Origin: Xanthomonas sp. DAR 35659
GTDB lineage: Bacteria; Pseudomonadota; Gammaproteobacteria; Xanthomonadales; Xanthomonadaceae
DNA length: 64,000 nucleotides
Reading direction: 5' to 3'
Assembly: GCF_041242975.1 (NCBI RefSeq)
Contig: NZ_CP162488.1
Span: forward strand, 1,974,001 to 2,038,000
The notes under the pieces were generated by a model, which saw only the letters and a program-made list of their open reading frames with translations, did no database searches and had not been told where the DNA came from. The translations under genes and the position numbers were made by a program. Shown here piece by piece: positions 9,796 to 19,536 of this stretch (its first letter is position 1; the number at the start of each line of letters is the position of its first letter).

Positions 9796-10185
9796 ATGCC
9801 CTCGATCCGTCTTCTTGCCTTGTCCCTTTGCTTGTCCGTCGCGACACAGGCTGCCGCGTCCGAGCCGATGCGCTATCTGGAACTGAGCAACCGCGCCCAC
9901 GACGCGCTGACCGCGCTGGCGGTCGCCGCGCCGGGCAGCGATGCCTTCCGTGACGTCGCGCTCGGCGCGCCGCTGCAGGGCGGTGGCGACGCCGCGACCT
10001 TTCGGCTCGCAGGCGCCGCCTGCCGCTACGACCTTCGCTTCACCTTCCGCAACGGCCGCTCGATGCTGTATCCGAACGTGGACATCTGCGCGAACCGTGT
10101 CCGCATCCGGCCGCTGCCGCTGCTGCATCCGCAGTCGGGCGGACGTGCGCTGCAGGTCGCGGAGACGGCTGGAACGTCGCCTTGA
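9796..10185 (+). CDS. Small secreted protein, function unknown
   Basis: The 129-residue product begins with a signal peptide (LLALSLCLSVATQAAA, cleavage near residue 21). The mature part has two Cys (GAACRYD and VDICANR) that could form a disulphide in the periplasm. GGAG lies 8 nt ahead of the ATG. I recognise no family. Its position, divergent from the LytS-like kinase, makes it a possible target of that system, but this is inference only. Confidence 0.65.
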   Translation: MPSIRLLALSLCLSVATQAAASEPMRYLELSNRAHDALTALAVAAPGSDAFRDVALGAPLQGGGDAATFRLAGAACRYDLRFTFRNGRSMLYPNVDICANRVRIRPLPLLHPQSGGRALQVAETAGTSP

Positions 10186-10189
10186 CCCG

Positions 10190-10351
10190 CTCTCCCGATG
10201 GGAGAGGGGCTCGCGGCTTTTCCTTCTCCCCTCGGGAGAAGGTGCCCCGCAGGGGCGGATGAGGGTACGGGCGCAGCCTCGTGCACCCAAACTCCGCGAG
10301 TCGCTTTCGCGCCGGACCCTCACCCCAACCCCTCTCCCGGCGGGAGAGGGG
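10190..10351. repeat. Cluster of three GGGAGAGG hairpins
   Basis: Three hairpins share a CTCTCCC/GGGAGAG core: 10190-10206, 10222-10242 (CCTTCTCCC / GGGAGAAGG) and 10329-10351 (CCCCTCTCCC / GGGAGAGGGG). CCCTCACCCC precedes the last. A single related hairpin with the same CCCTCACCCC flank occurs at 55477-55499. The cluster lies between convergent genes and looks like a non-autonomous intergenic repeat. Confidence 0.75.
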
Positions 10352-10425
10352 CTAGGCGTTCCCTTCTCTGTTGCGTTTGGCTTCGCGGTGGCGGCACGCC
10401 GATCCAGCGCGCGCGGCCAGGCGAG

Positions 10426-11367
10426 CTAACTCGCCGTCGGCGGCAACCCGAGCAGTTCCGCCGGCAGCGCCGGCATCGGCGTGCGCTCGTCCTGGGCCTC
10501 GCGCTTGAGCCAGTCGATGAACTGGCTGGCCGCCGGACTGGGCAGGCGATGCCCGGGATGCACGATGTAGTAGGAGTAGCGCGCCTTCAGCGCGGGGCCG
10601 GGCAGGCGCACCAGCTCGTAGCGCTGCAGGTACGGCTGGGCGATGTGCTTGCGCGCCAGCACCGCGCCGACGCCGTATACCGCCGCGCGCATCGCGTCGG
10701 TGCTGTCGTTGAAGGTGTGCATCGGCGGCAGCGCCACGCCGCGCACGCCGGCGGCGCGGAACCAGTCGCGCCACCCCTGCGGCGACATGTCGGTGAGCAG
10801 CGGCAGTCGCGCGATCTGCTCGGGGCGATGCAGCGTGGCCAACTGCGGCAGCGCCGGCGAGGCCACCGGAAACAGCGCGTCGTCCATCAGGTGGTGCGAG
10901 GTCAGTCCCGGCCACGCGCCCTGGCCGTAGCGGATGCCTAGTTCCGGGCCGCCGTCCTCGAAGCGCGAGAACGCCGCGTCGGTCTGGATGTCCAGGCGCA
11001 CGTGCGGATGCGCCTGGCAGAAGCGCGGCAGCCGCGGCAGCAGCCAGCAATACGACAAGGAACGCAGCGTGGTGATGCGCAGCGGCGCGGTGTCGGCCTG
11101 CGGATGCAGGTTGCCGGCCACGGCGGCGATGTCGGCCAGCGCCGCGCTGGCCGCGTCGGCCAGTTGCCGGCCTTCCGCGGTCAGCTTGACCCCGCGGGCG
11201 TGGCGCTGGAACAGGGCGGTGCCGAGCAGCGCTTCCAGCTTGCGCACGTGGTGGCTGACCGCGCTGGCGGTGAGGTGCAGTTCCTCCGCGGCATGGGCGA
11301 AGTTCTGGTGGCGGGCGGCGGCGGCGAACACGCCGAGCGCGGGCAACAGGGCGGGGCGCAATTGCAT
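10426..11367 (-). CDS. LysR family transcriptional regulator (GcvA-like)
   Basis: This 313-residue regulator has an N-terminal helix-turn-helix (FAHAAEELHLTASAVSHHVRKLE, split across about residues 22-44) and a LysR co-inducer domain (LRITTLRSLSYCWLLPRLP onward), most like the GcvA subgroup. An in-frame GTG 11 codons upstream is possible, but the ATG places the helix-turn-helix at the usual position. It is divergent from an EamA transporter gene with about 200 nt between them, the classic arrangement for control of the neighbour. The ligand is not predictable. Confidence 0.88.
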   Translation of the reverse strand: MQLRPALLPALGVFAAAARHQNFAHAAEELHLTASAVSHHVRKLEALLGTALFQRHARGVKLTAEGRQLADAASAALADIAAVAGNLHPQADTAPLRITTLRSLSYCWLLPRLPRFCQAHPHVRLDIQTDAAFSRFEDGGPELGIRYGQGAWPGLTSHHLMDDALFPVASPALPQLATLHRPEQIARLPLLTDMSPQGWRDWFRAAGVRGVALPPMHTFNDSTDAMRAAVYGVGAVLARKHIAQPYLQRYELVRLPGPALKARYSYYIVHPGHRLPSPAASQFIDWLKREAQDERTPMPALPAELLGLPPTAS

Positions 11368-11388
11368 TGGCAGGCACGCGGCAGATTT

Positions 11389-11400
11389 GTGGCTCGCCAC
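11389..11400. promoter_or_regulatory. Palindrome in the lysR/eamA intergenic region
   Basis: GTGGC-TC-GCCAC is a perfect 12-bp palindrome 21 nt upstream of the LysR start. It is a candidate operator for autoregulation and for control of the divergent transporter. The match to the loose T-N11-A rule is weak. Confidence 0.3.
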
Positions 11401-11573
11401 GATACTACGCGCTTGTGGACATTGCGGCGTGGCAGGATCCTGGCAGCCATGCGCAAGATGCGAGGCCGGTGCAGCCCATGCGGGCCGCGGCGGCCGCCTG
11501 CCTGTGCCCGGTGCGCCGGGCGCAAGCAGCCCGCGACGACATCGCCGCGCCCCCCAGTCCAGGAGACATCACG

Positions 11574-12479
11574 GTGAATGCAGCCAACCCCGCTTCCGGC
11601 GAACCGCTCGACCATCGCCCCGCGGCGGTGCGCGATTGGCGCACGCCGCTGGAACTGTTGTTCCTTGGCATGGTCTGGGGGTGCTCGTTCCTGTTCATGC
11701 GTGTGGCGGCGCCCCGGTTCGGCGCCTACGCGCTGGTGGAACTGCGCCTGGCGCTGGGCGCGGCGGTGCTGCTGCCGTTCCTGTGGATGGCGCGCGCGCG
11801 CTTTCCGCTGCGGCGCTGGCCGACGCTGGCGGCGATCGGCCTGCTCAACTCGGCGCTGCCGTTCCTGCTGTTCGCCTGGGGCGCGCAGCACGCGCCGGCG
11901 GCGATCGGCGCGATCTGCAACGCGATGACCGTGCTGTTCACCGCGCTGATCGCGTTCCTGTTCTTCGGCGAGAAGATCGGCACGCGCCGCGCGCTGGCCT
12001 TGCTGATCGGCTTCGCCGGCATCGTGGTGCTGGCCACCGGCAAGTCGGCGGGGCTCAGCGTGGGGCCGGCCGCGTTGGCCGGCACCACCGCCTCGCTGCT
12101 GTACGGCATCGGCTACAGCCTGGTGAAGCGGCATATGAGCGACCTGCCGCCGGCCGCCGCCGCCGCCTCCACCCTGGGCTGCAGCGCGCTGTTGCTGGCG
12201 CCATTGGCATGGACGCATTGGCCGGCCGCGCCGGTGCCGGCGGTGGCCTGGGCCTGCGCCGGCGCGCTGGGCGTGGTCTGCACCGGGCTGGCGTTCCTGA
12301 TGTACTACCGGCTGATCCAGCGCATCGGCCCGGCGCGTGCGTCGACGGTGACCTACCTGGTCCCGGTGTTCGGTGCGCTGCTGTCCTGGGCGATTCTCGG
12401 CGAGCCGCTGACCTGGAGCATGTTGCTGGCCGCGGTGCTGATCCTGGGGAGCGTCGCCTTCAGCCAGCGCGCGCGCTAG
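11574..12479 (+). CDS. EamA/DMT superfamily inner-membrane transporter
   Basis: The 301-residue product has about ten transmembrane helices in two EamA repeats (first LELLFLGMVWGCSFLFMRVA, second from GPAALAGTTASLLYGIGYSL). Such proteins usually export amino acids or small metabolites. The GTG start is chosen because AGGAG lies 8 nt ahead of it and it gives the usual family length; the frame is open further upstream but that stretch is not membrane-like. Control by the divergent LysR regulator is likely. Confidence 0.88.
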   Translation: MNAANPASGEPLDHRPAAVRDWRTPLELLFLGMVWGCSFLFMRVAAPRFGAYALVELRLALGAAVLLPFLWMARARFPLRRWPTLAAIGLLNSALPFLLFAWGAQHAPAAIGAICNAMTVLFTALIAFLFFGEKIGTRRALALLIGFAGIVVLATGKSAGLSVGPAALAGTTASLLYGIGYSLVKRHMSDLPPAAAAASTLGCSALLLAPLAWTHWPAAPVPAVAWACAGALGVVCTGLAFLMYYRLIQRIGPARASTVTYLVPVFGALLSWAILGEPLTWSMLLAAVLILGSVAFSQRAR

Positions 12480-12648
12480 GGCGCGGCGGCCTGCCGCAGT
12501 CGGCGGACATGCGCGTGGATCGGAGATACTCGGGCGCGTGGCGAGCGTTCCAGTCGCGCGCCAGGGCGACGCCCTCGATTCGTGGCGTAGGCCATGGCCT
12601 GGAGATCCGCCGCAACGACACATTCCCTATGGCCTGGAGGCCGTCGCA

Positions 12649-13158
12649 ATGACACAGTCCCTGCTCGCATCGCAGTTCGCCTTCAAGGCCTGGGCCAACG
12701 CCGAGCTGCTGCAGGCGCTGGCGCGGATCGACGCGGACGCGTATCCGGCGCAACGGCACCGCGCGATCCGGCTGTTGAACCACACCTACGTGGTAGACCA
12801 AATCTTCGCCGCGCACCTGGACGGTGGCACGCATGCGTTCACCGCCAGCAACACCCCGCAGACGCCGGAACTGGACGCATTGGGCGCCGCCGTCGCCGCA
12901 TCCGATCGTTGGTATGCGGATTACATCGCCCGGCTCGACGCGAACGCGTTGCAGCAGTCGCTCGCGTTTCGCTTCACCGACGGCGATGCCGGGCGCATGA
13001 CCCGCGAGGAAATGCTGTTCCACGTGCTCGCGCACGACGCCTTCCACCGCGGCAACATCGCCATGCTGCTCAGCGACTGCGGACTGGAACAGCCGCGCGA
13101 ACTGTTCACCCGCTTCCTGCACATGCGCGACCCCGAACGCCGCGGCGCGGCGCCCTGA
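12649..13158 (+). CDS. DinB family protein
   Basis: The 169-residue protein is a DinB-like four-helix bundle with histidines in NHTYVVDQIF and AHDAFHRGNI, placed as the family's metal ligands are. Members include damage-inducible proteins and thiol-dependent transferases; the activity of this one is unknown. An upstream in-frame ATG exists, but the first 37 codons from there do not look like the family, so the start at MTQSLL was used. Confidence 0.82.
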   Translation: MTQSLLASQFAFKAWANAELLQALARIDADAYPAQRHRAIRLLNHTYVVDQIFAAHLDGGTHAFTASNTPQTPELDALGAAVAASDRWYADYIARLDANALQQSLAFRFTDGDAGRMTREEMLFHVLAHDAFHRGNIAMLLSDCGLEQPRELFTRFLHMRDPERRGAAP

Positions 13159-13213
13159 TCGTTCTGCCGTGCGCGAACCAACGACCGCGGCAAGCCGGTA
13201 GGCACGCGACGCG

Positions 13214-14128
13214 TCACTGCGGCGGCGTGCGCACCGGCAGCGGCACGTTGCACAGGTCGATGTTGCCGGCCGGGCGCTTGTAGAAATCGTCCTTGCGGTT
13301 GCGCCGCGCCTCGACCACGTCGCGGAAGGTCTGGGTATCGGTGCGCAGCAGCTGCAGCGGCGTGCGTTGCGCCTCCGGCACGTCGCTGGCGAGGGTGATC
13401 GCGCGGATCGGCGTGCGCTGTTCGGGCTTGGCGTAGAAGCCCATCGGATCCGGCCCGCGCGGGATCACGCTGAGCAGTTCCATGCCCTTGACCACGCGCC
13501 CGACCACGGTGATGTTGCGGTCGAGCTGGCGCGGCGATTGCCCGGTGACGACATACAGTTCGGCGCCGATGCTGCTGTCCTCCTCGTTGTTGCGTCCGGC
13601 GCCGAGCGTGCCGTAGCAATGCGCCAGCCACGCGGTGCCGTCCTTGGGATCGCGCGCGGCCGGGAAGCCGTCGACGAAACCCACCTGCGGCGCCCAGCCG
13701 TCGCGATCGGGCAGCGCCTCGAACGGCAGGCCCTTGGCCGGGCGCTGGAATTCGGCCGGCAGGTGCCGTTTGGCCGACCCCAGCGACTTGGCCTTGCCCG
13801 GCTCTTCGCCGTCGGGATCGCCGAACTGCACCACGAAGTTGTCCTGCGAGCGGTAGATGCTCAGTCCGTCCCAGAAGTGCGCGTGGGCCAGGGTCCGGAT
13901 GTTGCCGACGTGTTCCGGCGCGAACGCCGGCGCCAGTTCAATGACCACGCGGCCGCTGTCCAGGTCCAGATACAGCGTGTTGGCCGGGTCCAGCGTGCGC
14001 CAGTCGCTGGGCTTGGACGCGTCCAGGATCTGCTGCGGACTGCGGTACGGCGTCGCCGGCGCGGCGGCCTGCGCGATGGGGGCGGCGGACAGCAGCGCGA
14101 GGGCGAGCAGGGTGGGGCGCAAGGGCAT
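13214..14128 (-). CDS. Secreted cyclophilin-type peptidyl-prolyl isomerase
   Basis: The 304-residue product has a signal peptide ([15 protein letters not shown]) and a cyclophilin domain at about 45-230 ([40 protein letters not shown] and [15 protein letters not shown]). It should catalyse Xaa-Pro isomerisation in the periplasm. Insertions around residues 110-165 and a C-terminal tail make it longer than the ~190-residue periplasmic PpiA. It lies 98 nt downstream of the XVIPCD gene on the same strand. That spacing makes co-transcription possible but not certain. Confidence 0.88.
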   Translation of the reverse strand: MPLRPTLLALALLSAAPIAQAAAPATPYRSPQQILDASKPSDWRTLDPANTLYLDLDSGRVVIELAPAFAPEHVGNIRTLAHAHFWDGLSIYRSQDNFVVQFGDPDGEEPGKAKSLGSAKRHLPAEFQRPAKGLPFEALPDRDGWAPQVGFVDGFPAARDPKDGTAWLAHCYGTLGAGRNNEEDSSIGAELYVVTGQSPRQLDRNITVVGRVVKGMELLSVIPRGPDPMGFYAKPEQRTPIRAITLASDVPEAQRTPLQLLRTDTQTFRDVVEARRNRKDDFYKRPAGNIDLCNVPLPVRTPPQ

Positions 14129-14226
14129 GGCGGCAGCCTGGAGGACGGTAGCCGATTCTTACCCAGCCACCGGCGGCTGCCAATGCCAATGCCGACGCCG
14201 CAACGCCGCCGTTGCGGCGATCGGGT

Positions 14227-15990
14227 TCAGCGCGCCGGCGCGGCGCGCTGCTGGACGTCCTGCATGTCCTGGGTGGCGGCCGCCGCGGGCGGGGTCGCCG
14301 CGCGCAAGGCGTCGAGCTGGCGCATGCTGTCCTGCAACGGGATCGCCGCGGCCTGCGCATCCACGTAGGCGGTGCGCTTGTCCGCGGCCAGCGGGTCGCC
14401 CTGCACCGCGAACACGCGGCCGGCGTCGTTGCGCAGCACATGATCGACCTCGGTCAGGCCTTCGCGCTTGGCCGACAGCAGCAACTGGGTCGCCAGTTGG
14501 GGGTCGGCCGGACGCAGCTTGGCGTCGATCGCGCACTGCATCGCATAGTCGGGGTGGGCCGGATCGCGCGGATCGGGCGCGGCGCTCGTCGTGCGCGCGC
14601 CTGGCGTGGCGGCTGCCGCAACCGGGGTGGTCGCGCCGATCCCGGCATCGATGCGGGTCAGCGCGCCGCTCAGTTGGCCATCGGCGTCAGCGGCGACCTT
14701 GAACAGGCGCTCGCTCAGGCCGTGCGGGGAGTTGCCCAGGTTGCGCGCCAGGCCGATCGCGAAGTCCTGGTTGCTGGCCGCGGCATAGGCGGCCGCCTGC
14801 TCGCGATCGAACGGGCGCGCCTGCGCCGCCCGTGCGTATTGCTGGCGCAGCGCGCCCATCTGCGCCTCGGAGAACTGCAGGTTCACGTCCTGGCCGGCGA
14901 CGATGGGGCCATCCGCGCCGGCCTTCCCGGACAGCGCCGCGTTGAGCAGTTGCGCCTGGTTGCCATCGACCTTGCCGAAGTCGAACGCATAGCGGCGCGC
15001 CTCGACGTTCTCGTGGCCGGCGGCATCGAACTGGCGGGTGAGGGTGAGCGGCACGTTGCCGGGGTACTGCAGCCGGCTGCTGACGCTGCTGCTGCCGTCG
15101 GCAAGCGTGGTGCGCACGTTCTCGCCGCTGCTGCGCTGGCCGGCCAGGTCCACGCTCAGCGGCCCCAGGCCGAGTTTGCCGCGGGTCTGCGAACTCATGG
15201 TCAGCGTGTCGATCCGCTGCACGTCGCTGAGCCCGGACGCCTGCGCCGGCAGCTGGCCGCTGCCGAGGAAGTCGCGATAGGCGGCCTGCGCCTGCGGATC
15301 GCGCAGGTCGAACGTGGCGGTGCGCATGCTGGCCTGGCCCAGCGCGTCCTGGCGGCCGAGCATGGCCTGCGCCACCGGCGTCTTCAGTCCGACCATCTCC
15401 AGCCGCTCGATCGCCGCGGTGGGGCCGGTCGCCACCCGCACATGGTGTTCGTCCAGACGCTGCGCGGTATAGCTGATGCCGGCCGCGTCGGTCCGCTCGC
15501 TGCTGGTGGCGAAGCTGCGGAACGAGGCCTCCAGCGAGGTGCGGACGAAGGCCTGGCCGTCGAGCTTGACGCTGCCGCCGACCGGAATGGTGAGCGGATT
15601 GAAGGGATTGACGCCGCGCGCCGCCTCGACGTCGGCCTCGCCGGGCAGGCGCACGCTGTAGCGCGCGCGTTCGCCGAGCTGGGTGGCGTGCTCCGCGCTC
15701 GCGGCGTTCCGGCCGCTGGTGGCGGCCTTCGTCTGCTGGCCCTGGCGGAACTCCATCTCCAGGCCGAATTCGGTGCTGCCGTCGACGCTGCGGCGGCTGG
15801 CGCCGACGCTGCGGGTGGTGACGAGCTCGTGCTGCAGCGGCCCGGTGCGTCCGAGCGCCTGGCGCTCGGTGCGTTCGGCGCCGACGCTGCCGTCGTCCGG
15901 ATTCCACTTCAGCGGACCGGCGCTGACGCTGCCGGCGGCGCTGCCGAAGGTGGGGTCGGTGGCCTGGGCGGGGGGCGGGGTCGAACTCAT
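14227..15990 (-). CDS. Candidate T4SS antibacterial effector with C-terminal XVIPCD-like domain
   Basis: The 587-residue protein has a strong AAGGAGG site at 15996-16002 ahead of its ATG. The last ~120 residues match the XVIPCD, the signal that Xanthomonas type IV effectors use to dock on VirD4: DPAHPDYAM near residue 468, then EGLTEVDHV and VFAVQGDPL, followed by a Gln-rich tail. There is no Sec signal, as expected for a T4SS substrate. The N-terminal ~460 residues are rich in Ser, Thr, Gly and Ala. I find no lysozyme, lipase, nuclease or amidase motif in them. No small lipoprotein immunity gene flanks it; a cyclophilin gene is downstream and a PadR gene is divergent. Confidence 0.72.
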   Translation of the reverse strand: MSSTPPPAQATDPTFGSAAGSVSAGPLKWNPDDGSVGAERTERQALGRTGPLQHELVTTRSVGASRRSVDGSTEFGLEMEFRQGQQTKAATSGRNAASAEHATQLGERARYSVRLPGEADVEAARGVNPFNPLTIPVGGSVKLDGQAFVRTSLEASFRSFATSSERTDAAGISYTAQRLDEHHVRVATGPTAAIERLEMVGLKTPVAQAMLGRQDALGQASMRTATFDLRDPQAQAAYRDFLGSGQLPAQASGLSDVQRIDTLTMSSQTRGKLGLGPLSVDLAGQRSSGENVRTTLADGSSSVSSRLQYPGNVPLTLTRQFDAAGHENVEARRYAFDFGKVDGNQAQLLNAALSGKAGADGPIVAGQDVNLQFSEAQMGALRQQYARAAQARPFDREQAAAYAAASNQDFAIGLARNLGNSPHGLSERLFKVAADADGQLSGALTRIDAGIGATTPVAAAATPGARTTSAAPDPRDPAHPDYAMQCAIDAKLRPADPQLATQLLLSAKREGLTEVDHVLRNDAGRVFAVQGDPLAADKRTAYVDAQAAAIPLQDSMRQLDALRAATPPAAAATQDMQDVQQRAAPAR

Positions 15991-16144
15991 GCATTCCTCC
16001 TTGAGCGCCTGCGGCGCGAGCGGCGGCACTGTAGCCAGGCCGACGTTGCCGAAACGTTAGGCGTGGGTGGGTGGGGTGACTAGCGGCACATTCGCTATAC
16101 CTAACTCAACAGTATTGTGGAACCCAACCTAGCGGCAGCCCGCG

Positions 16145-16510
16145 ATGACCGAGCCGGATGCGCAACTGAAGAAGTTTCAGAAGGAGCTGAGCGCCGGCAC
16201 GGTGTCGCTCGCGCTGCTGGCGGTGCTGGCCGAGGCCGGTGAGCCGCTGTACGGCTACCTGATCGCCAAGCGCCTGGAAAAAGTCGGCGACGGCGTGCTC
16301 AGCGGCAAGCAGAGCGCGCTGTATCCGGTCCTGCGCAACCTGGAGGCGGCCGCGCTGCTGTCCAGCCATGTCGAACCGTCGGTGGCCGGGCCGCCGCGGC
16401 GTTACTACCGCATCACCGATGCCGGCCGCGCCACGCTGCGGCAATGGACCGTGGCCTGGCGCGCCACCCGCGATTCCGTCGATTCCGTCCTGAAGGGGAT
16501 TCCAGAATGA
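16145..16510 (+). CDS. PadR family transcriptional regulator
   Basis: The 121-residue protein has the PadR winged helix (VSLALLAVLAEAGEPLYGYLIAKRLE, spread over about residues 20-45, with SALYPVLRNLEAAALL and the wing RRYYRITDAGRATL). PadR proteins repress membrane-protein genes in response to stress or ligands. Its stop overlaps the next gene's start as ATGA, so it is translationally coupled to the HAAS-domain membrane protein it probably regulates. Confidence 0.88.
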   Translation: MTEPDAQLKKFQKELSAGTVSLALLAVLAEAGEPLYGYLIAKRLEKVGDGVLSGKQSALYPVLRNLEAAALLSSHVEPSVAGPPRRYYRITDAGRATLRQWTVAWRATRDSVDSVLKGIPE

Positions 16511-17433
16511 GCAGCGAACACACCCAGGCGCGGCCGTTGCCGGCCACCATCCCCGACTACCTGGCGCAGCTGCGCGCGGCGCTGGCCGGGGCCGATCCGG
16601 CGCTGGTACAGGACGCGCTGTACGACGCGGAGGAATACCTGCGGGCGGAATTGGCCGAGCAGGCCGGCAAGAGCGAGGCGGAGGTGATCGCCGAGGTCGC
16701 CGGCAGCTACGGCGCGCCGGAGGAGGTGGCGGCGATCTACCGCGATACCGAGGTCACGGTGAACCGCGCGCTGAAGCCGCCGGCGCCGCCGAAGCGCACC
16801 TCGCTGCTCGGCCGCTTCTTCGGCGTGGCCGCCGATCCGCGCGCCTACGGCGCCCTGTTCTACATGCTGCTGGCGCTGGTCACCGGCATCTTCTACTTCA
16901 CCTGGGTGCTGACCGGGGTCAGCGTGTCGCTGGGCATGCTGGTGCTGATCATCGGCGTGCCGTTGCTGGTGCTGTTCTTCGGCTCGGTGCGGCTGTTGTC
17001 GCTGGTGGAAGGGCGCGTCGTGGAAGTGCTGCTGGGCGAGCGCATGCCGCGGCGGCCGCTGTACAGCGAGCGCGCGCAACCCTGGCTGCGGCGCATCGGG
17101 CAGATGTTCACCGACGCGCGTACCTGGACCACGATGCTGTACTTCGTGCTGATGCTGCCGCTGGGGATCTTCTACTTCACGGTGTTCGTCACCCTGCTCA
17201 GCATCGCGCTGGGGCTGGCCGCGGCGCCGCTGGGGTTGCTGTTTCCCGAGCACTTCTATCTTGGCTTGGGATTCGGTGACCTGGTCGTCGCGGGAACCGA
17301 CCTATGGCTACTGCCGCTGTCGACCGCACTGGGTGTCGTGCTGCTGTTCGTTACCCTGCATCTGGCGCGCGGGATGGGCAAGCTGCACGGCATGCTGGCC
17401 AAGCAGCTGCTGGTGCACAGCGCGGGGCAATGA
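16507..17433 (+). CDS. HAAS-domain sensor-like membrane protein
   Basis: The 308-residue product begins with a HAAS-type helical domain (PDYLAQLRAALAGADPALV and YDAEEYLRAELAEQAGK, residues 14-75). A putative-sensor membrane region follows with two similar halves, each containing a GIFYF helix (near residues 130 and 220). Members are commonly paired with PadR regulators, as here. The ligand and mechanism are unknown; by family analogy the HAAS domain may contact the regulator. Confidence 0.75.
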   Translation: MSSEHTQARPLPATIPDYLAQLRAALAGADPALVQDALYDAEEYLRAELAEQAGKSEAEVIAEVAGSYGAPEEVAAIYRDTEVTVNRALKPPAPPKRTSLLGRFFGVAADPRAYGALFYMLLALVTGIFYFTWVLTGVSVSLGMLVLIIGVPLLVLFFGSVRLLSLVEGRVVEVLLGERMPRRPLYSERAQPWLRRIGQMFTDARTWTTMLYFVLMLPLGIFYFTVFVTLLSIALGLAAAPLGLLFPEHFYLGLGFGDLVVAGTDLWLLPLSTALGVVLLFVTLHLARGMGKLHGMLAKQLLVHSAGQ

Positions 17434-17478
17434 CGCGGTGCCGCGGCCGGCGATTGCCGGCCGCGGACGCGATGCCGC

Positions 17479-18789
17479 TCAGCCGGCCTTGCGGCTGCCG
17501 CGGCGCTTGAGCGGGGTGACGTTGCCGGCCGGCGCCTGCGCGCTGGCCGAGGCGTTGGCGGCGATGAACGCACGCACCTGCGGATAGACGATGTCGCGCC
17601 AGCGGCGGCCGCTGAAGATGCCGTAATGGCCCGCGCCTTCCACTTCCAGGTGTTGGCGGCGGGTCGCGGGGATGCCGGTGCACAGGTCGTGCGCGGCGGC
17701 GGTCTGGCCGAGCCCGGAGATGTCGTCCAGCTCGCCTTCAATGCTGAGCAGCGCGGTGTCGCGGATCGCGGACGGGTCGACCCGCTCGCCGCCGATCACC
17801 CATTCCCCGCGCGGCAGCAGGAATTCCTGGAACACCACCCGGATCGTGTCCAGGTAGTAGGTCGCCGGCATGTCCAGCACCGCGTTGTATTCGTCGTAGA
17901 AGCGGCGGTGCGCCTCGGCGTCCTGCAGGTCGCCCTTGACCAGGTTGGCGTAGAAATCCCAGTGCGACATGAAGTGCCGGCTGGGGTTCATCGCCAGGAA
18001 TCCGGTGTGCTGCAGGAAGCCCGGATACACCGCGCGGCCGTGCCCCGGATAGGTCTGCGGCACGGTGTGGATGACGTTGTGCTCGAACCAGGACAGCGGA
18101 TTGCGCGTGGCCAGGTTGTTGACCTCGGTGGGGCTGCGGCGCGCATCGATCGGCCCGCCCATCATCACCAGCGAGCGCGGCGTGGTCTCGCCGCGCCCGG
18201 CCATCAGCGACACCGCCGCCAGCACCGGCACGGTCGGCTGGCACACGCTGATCACATGCAGCTTGTCGGCGCCGATGTGGCGGATGAAGTCCTGCACGTA
18301 GTTGACGTAGTCGTCCAGGCCGAAGTCGCCCTCGGCCTGCGGCACCATGCGCGCGTCGATCCAGTCGGTGACGTAGACCTTGTGGTCGCGCAGCAGGGTG
18401 CGCACGGTGTCGCGCAGCAGGGTGGCGTGGTGGCCGGACAGCGGCGCCACCACCAGCACGGCCGGCTGCTGCTTGAGGCCGGCCACGATCTTGGCGTCGT
18501 CGCTGAAGCGCTTGAAGCGCAGCAGGCGGCAGAACGGCTTGCGCAGCACTTCCTGCTCGACGATCGGCAGCGGATGGCCATCGACCTTGACGTGGTCGAG
18601 CGCCCAGGCCGGCTTTTCGTAATCCTTGCCGAGCCGGTGCAGCAGTTCGTTGCTGGCGGCCAGGCGCTCGGCGCCGGGCAGCGTGGACCACAGGCTGTTG
18701 GCGTCGGAGAAGATCTTGGCGTTGGCCGCGGCCTGGTGGACCCAGGGGGCGAGCAGGTTGCGGGTCAGTTCGTGCCACTGGTAGAGCAT
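17479..18789 (-). CDS. phaZ: Intracellular polyhydroxyalkanoate depolymerase
   Basis: The 436-residue alpha/beta hydrolase belongs to the intracellular PHB depolymerase family, which mobilises stored polyhydroxybutyrate to 3-hydroxybutyrate. The nucleophile elbow is VISVCQPTVPVLAAV with Cys in place of the lipase Ser, as in the PhaZ1 type. The conserved PLSGHHATLLRDTV, VYVTDWIDAR and late VEGAGHYGIFSGRRW (active-site His) segments are present. It has no signal peptide. No PHA synthase or phasin gene is in this window. Confidence 0.88.
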   Translation of the reverse strand: MLYQWHELTRNLLAPWVHQAAANAKIFSDANSLWSTLPGAERLAASNELLHRLGKDYEKPAWALDHVKVDGHPLPIVEQEVLRKPFCRLLRFKRFSDDAKIVAGLKQQPAVLVVAPLSGHHATLLRDTVRTLLRDHKVYVTDWIDARMVPQAEGDFGLDDYVNYVQDFIRHIGADKLHVISVCQPTVPVLAAVSLMAGRGETTPRSLVMMGGPIDARRSPTEVNNLATRNPLSWFEHNVIHTVPQTYPGHGRAVYPGFLQHTGFLAMNPSRHFMSHWDFYANLVKGDLQDAEAHRRFYDEYNAVLDMPATYYLDTIRVVFQEFLLPRGEWVIGGERVDPSAIRDTALLSIEGELDDISGLGQTAAAHDLCTGIPATRRQHLEVEGAGHYGIFSGRRWRDIVYPQVRAFIAANASASAQAPAGNVTPLKRRGSRKAG

Positions 18790-18852
18790 GCCGGCGTTTC
18801 CATCCTGAGCGTATGCTGCCGTGCAGCATAACCCAATGCGGCCGCGTGCACC

Positions 18853-19458
18853 TTAATGGGGCGCCAGACCAATCGTTTCCAGTGCGGCCACATCCCCCGC
18901 CAGCGCTGGCGATAGCCAGCAATGACTGCCCACCGGGCGCAGGCCCAGTGCACCAAACTGGCGCCGGTACCAGCGTGCCGGCCGCGCCTGGAAGCCGGCA
19001 TGGTCGCCATCGAACGCGTCCTCGCTGGCGAAGGTTTCCAGGAACGCGACCCCGCCGCACAGCTCGGCCAGGCCCGGCAGGCCCCGGCGCAGTTCGCGGC
19101 TGGGCACGTAGTGGAGCACGTCCGAACAGACCAGCAGGTCCACCGGCGCGCACGGCCGCAGCCAGGCGAAATCGCCGAACCGGGCCGGATGCAGATTGCG
19201 CTGGCGGCCGTAGCGCGCCACCGCGTAGTCGCTGCTGTCGAATCCCAGGTATTTCAGCTTCGGCCGCAGTTTCAGCAGCGGCGCGCGCCAGGCGCCTTCG
19301 CCGCAGCCGATGTCCAGCACGCTGCGCAGCGGGCGTTCCAGGTAGTACTCGGCCTGGGCGACGGCGAGCGCCACCTTGCGCGCCAGGCGCGCGGCGTCGC
19401 CGATGCCGTCGCGGCGGTACCAGCGCTGGAAGTAGTCGGCGTCGTACTGTTTGTCCAT
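18853..19458 (-). CDS. SAM-dependent methyltransferase, class I
   Basis: This 201-residue protein has motif I VLDIGCGEGAW near residue 50, an acidic residue after YLGFDSSDY and motif IV-like DLLVCSDVLHYV. The substrate is unknown. Starts 12 to 17 codons further upstream are possible; MDKQYDADYF was chosen because the family conservation begins there. It is divergent from hemJ with under 80 nt between starts. Confidence 0.8.
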   Translation of the reverse strand: MDKQYDADYFQRWYRRDGIGDAARLARKVALAVAQAEYYLERPLRSVLDIGCGEGAWRAPLLKLRPKLKYLGFDSSDYAVARYGRQRNLHPARFGDFAWLRPCAPVDLLVCSDVLHYVPSRELRRGLPGLAELCGGVAFLETFASEDAFDGDHAGFQARPARWYRRQFGALGLRPVGSHCWLSPALAGDVAALETIGLAPH

Positions 19459-19536
19459 GCGGGGTGTCATCCGTGCGGGCGCCGGGCGAATCGGCGAAAA
19501 TGGCCGCACATCCTACGCCAGCGCCCTGGAGCCAGC

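Noticed and set aside
16079..16138. Repeated CTAGCGGCA strings ahead of the PadR gene as an operator
   Set aside because: They are only 9 nt, direct rather than inverted, and do not resemble known PadR sites. Not enough to call.
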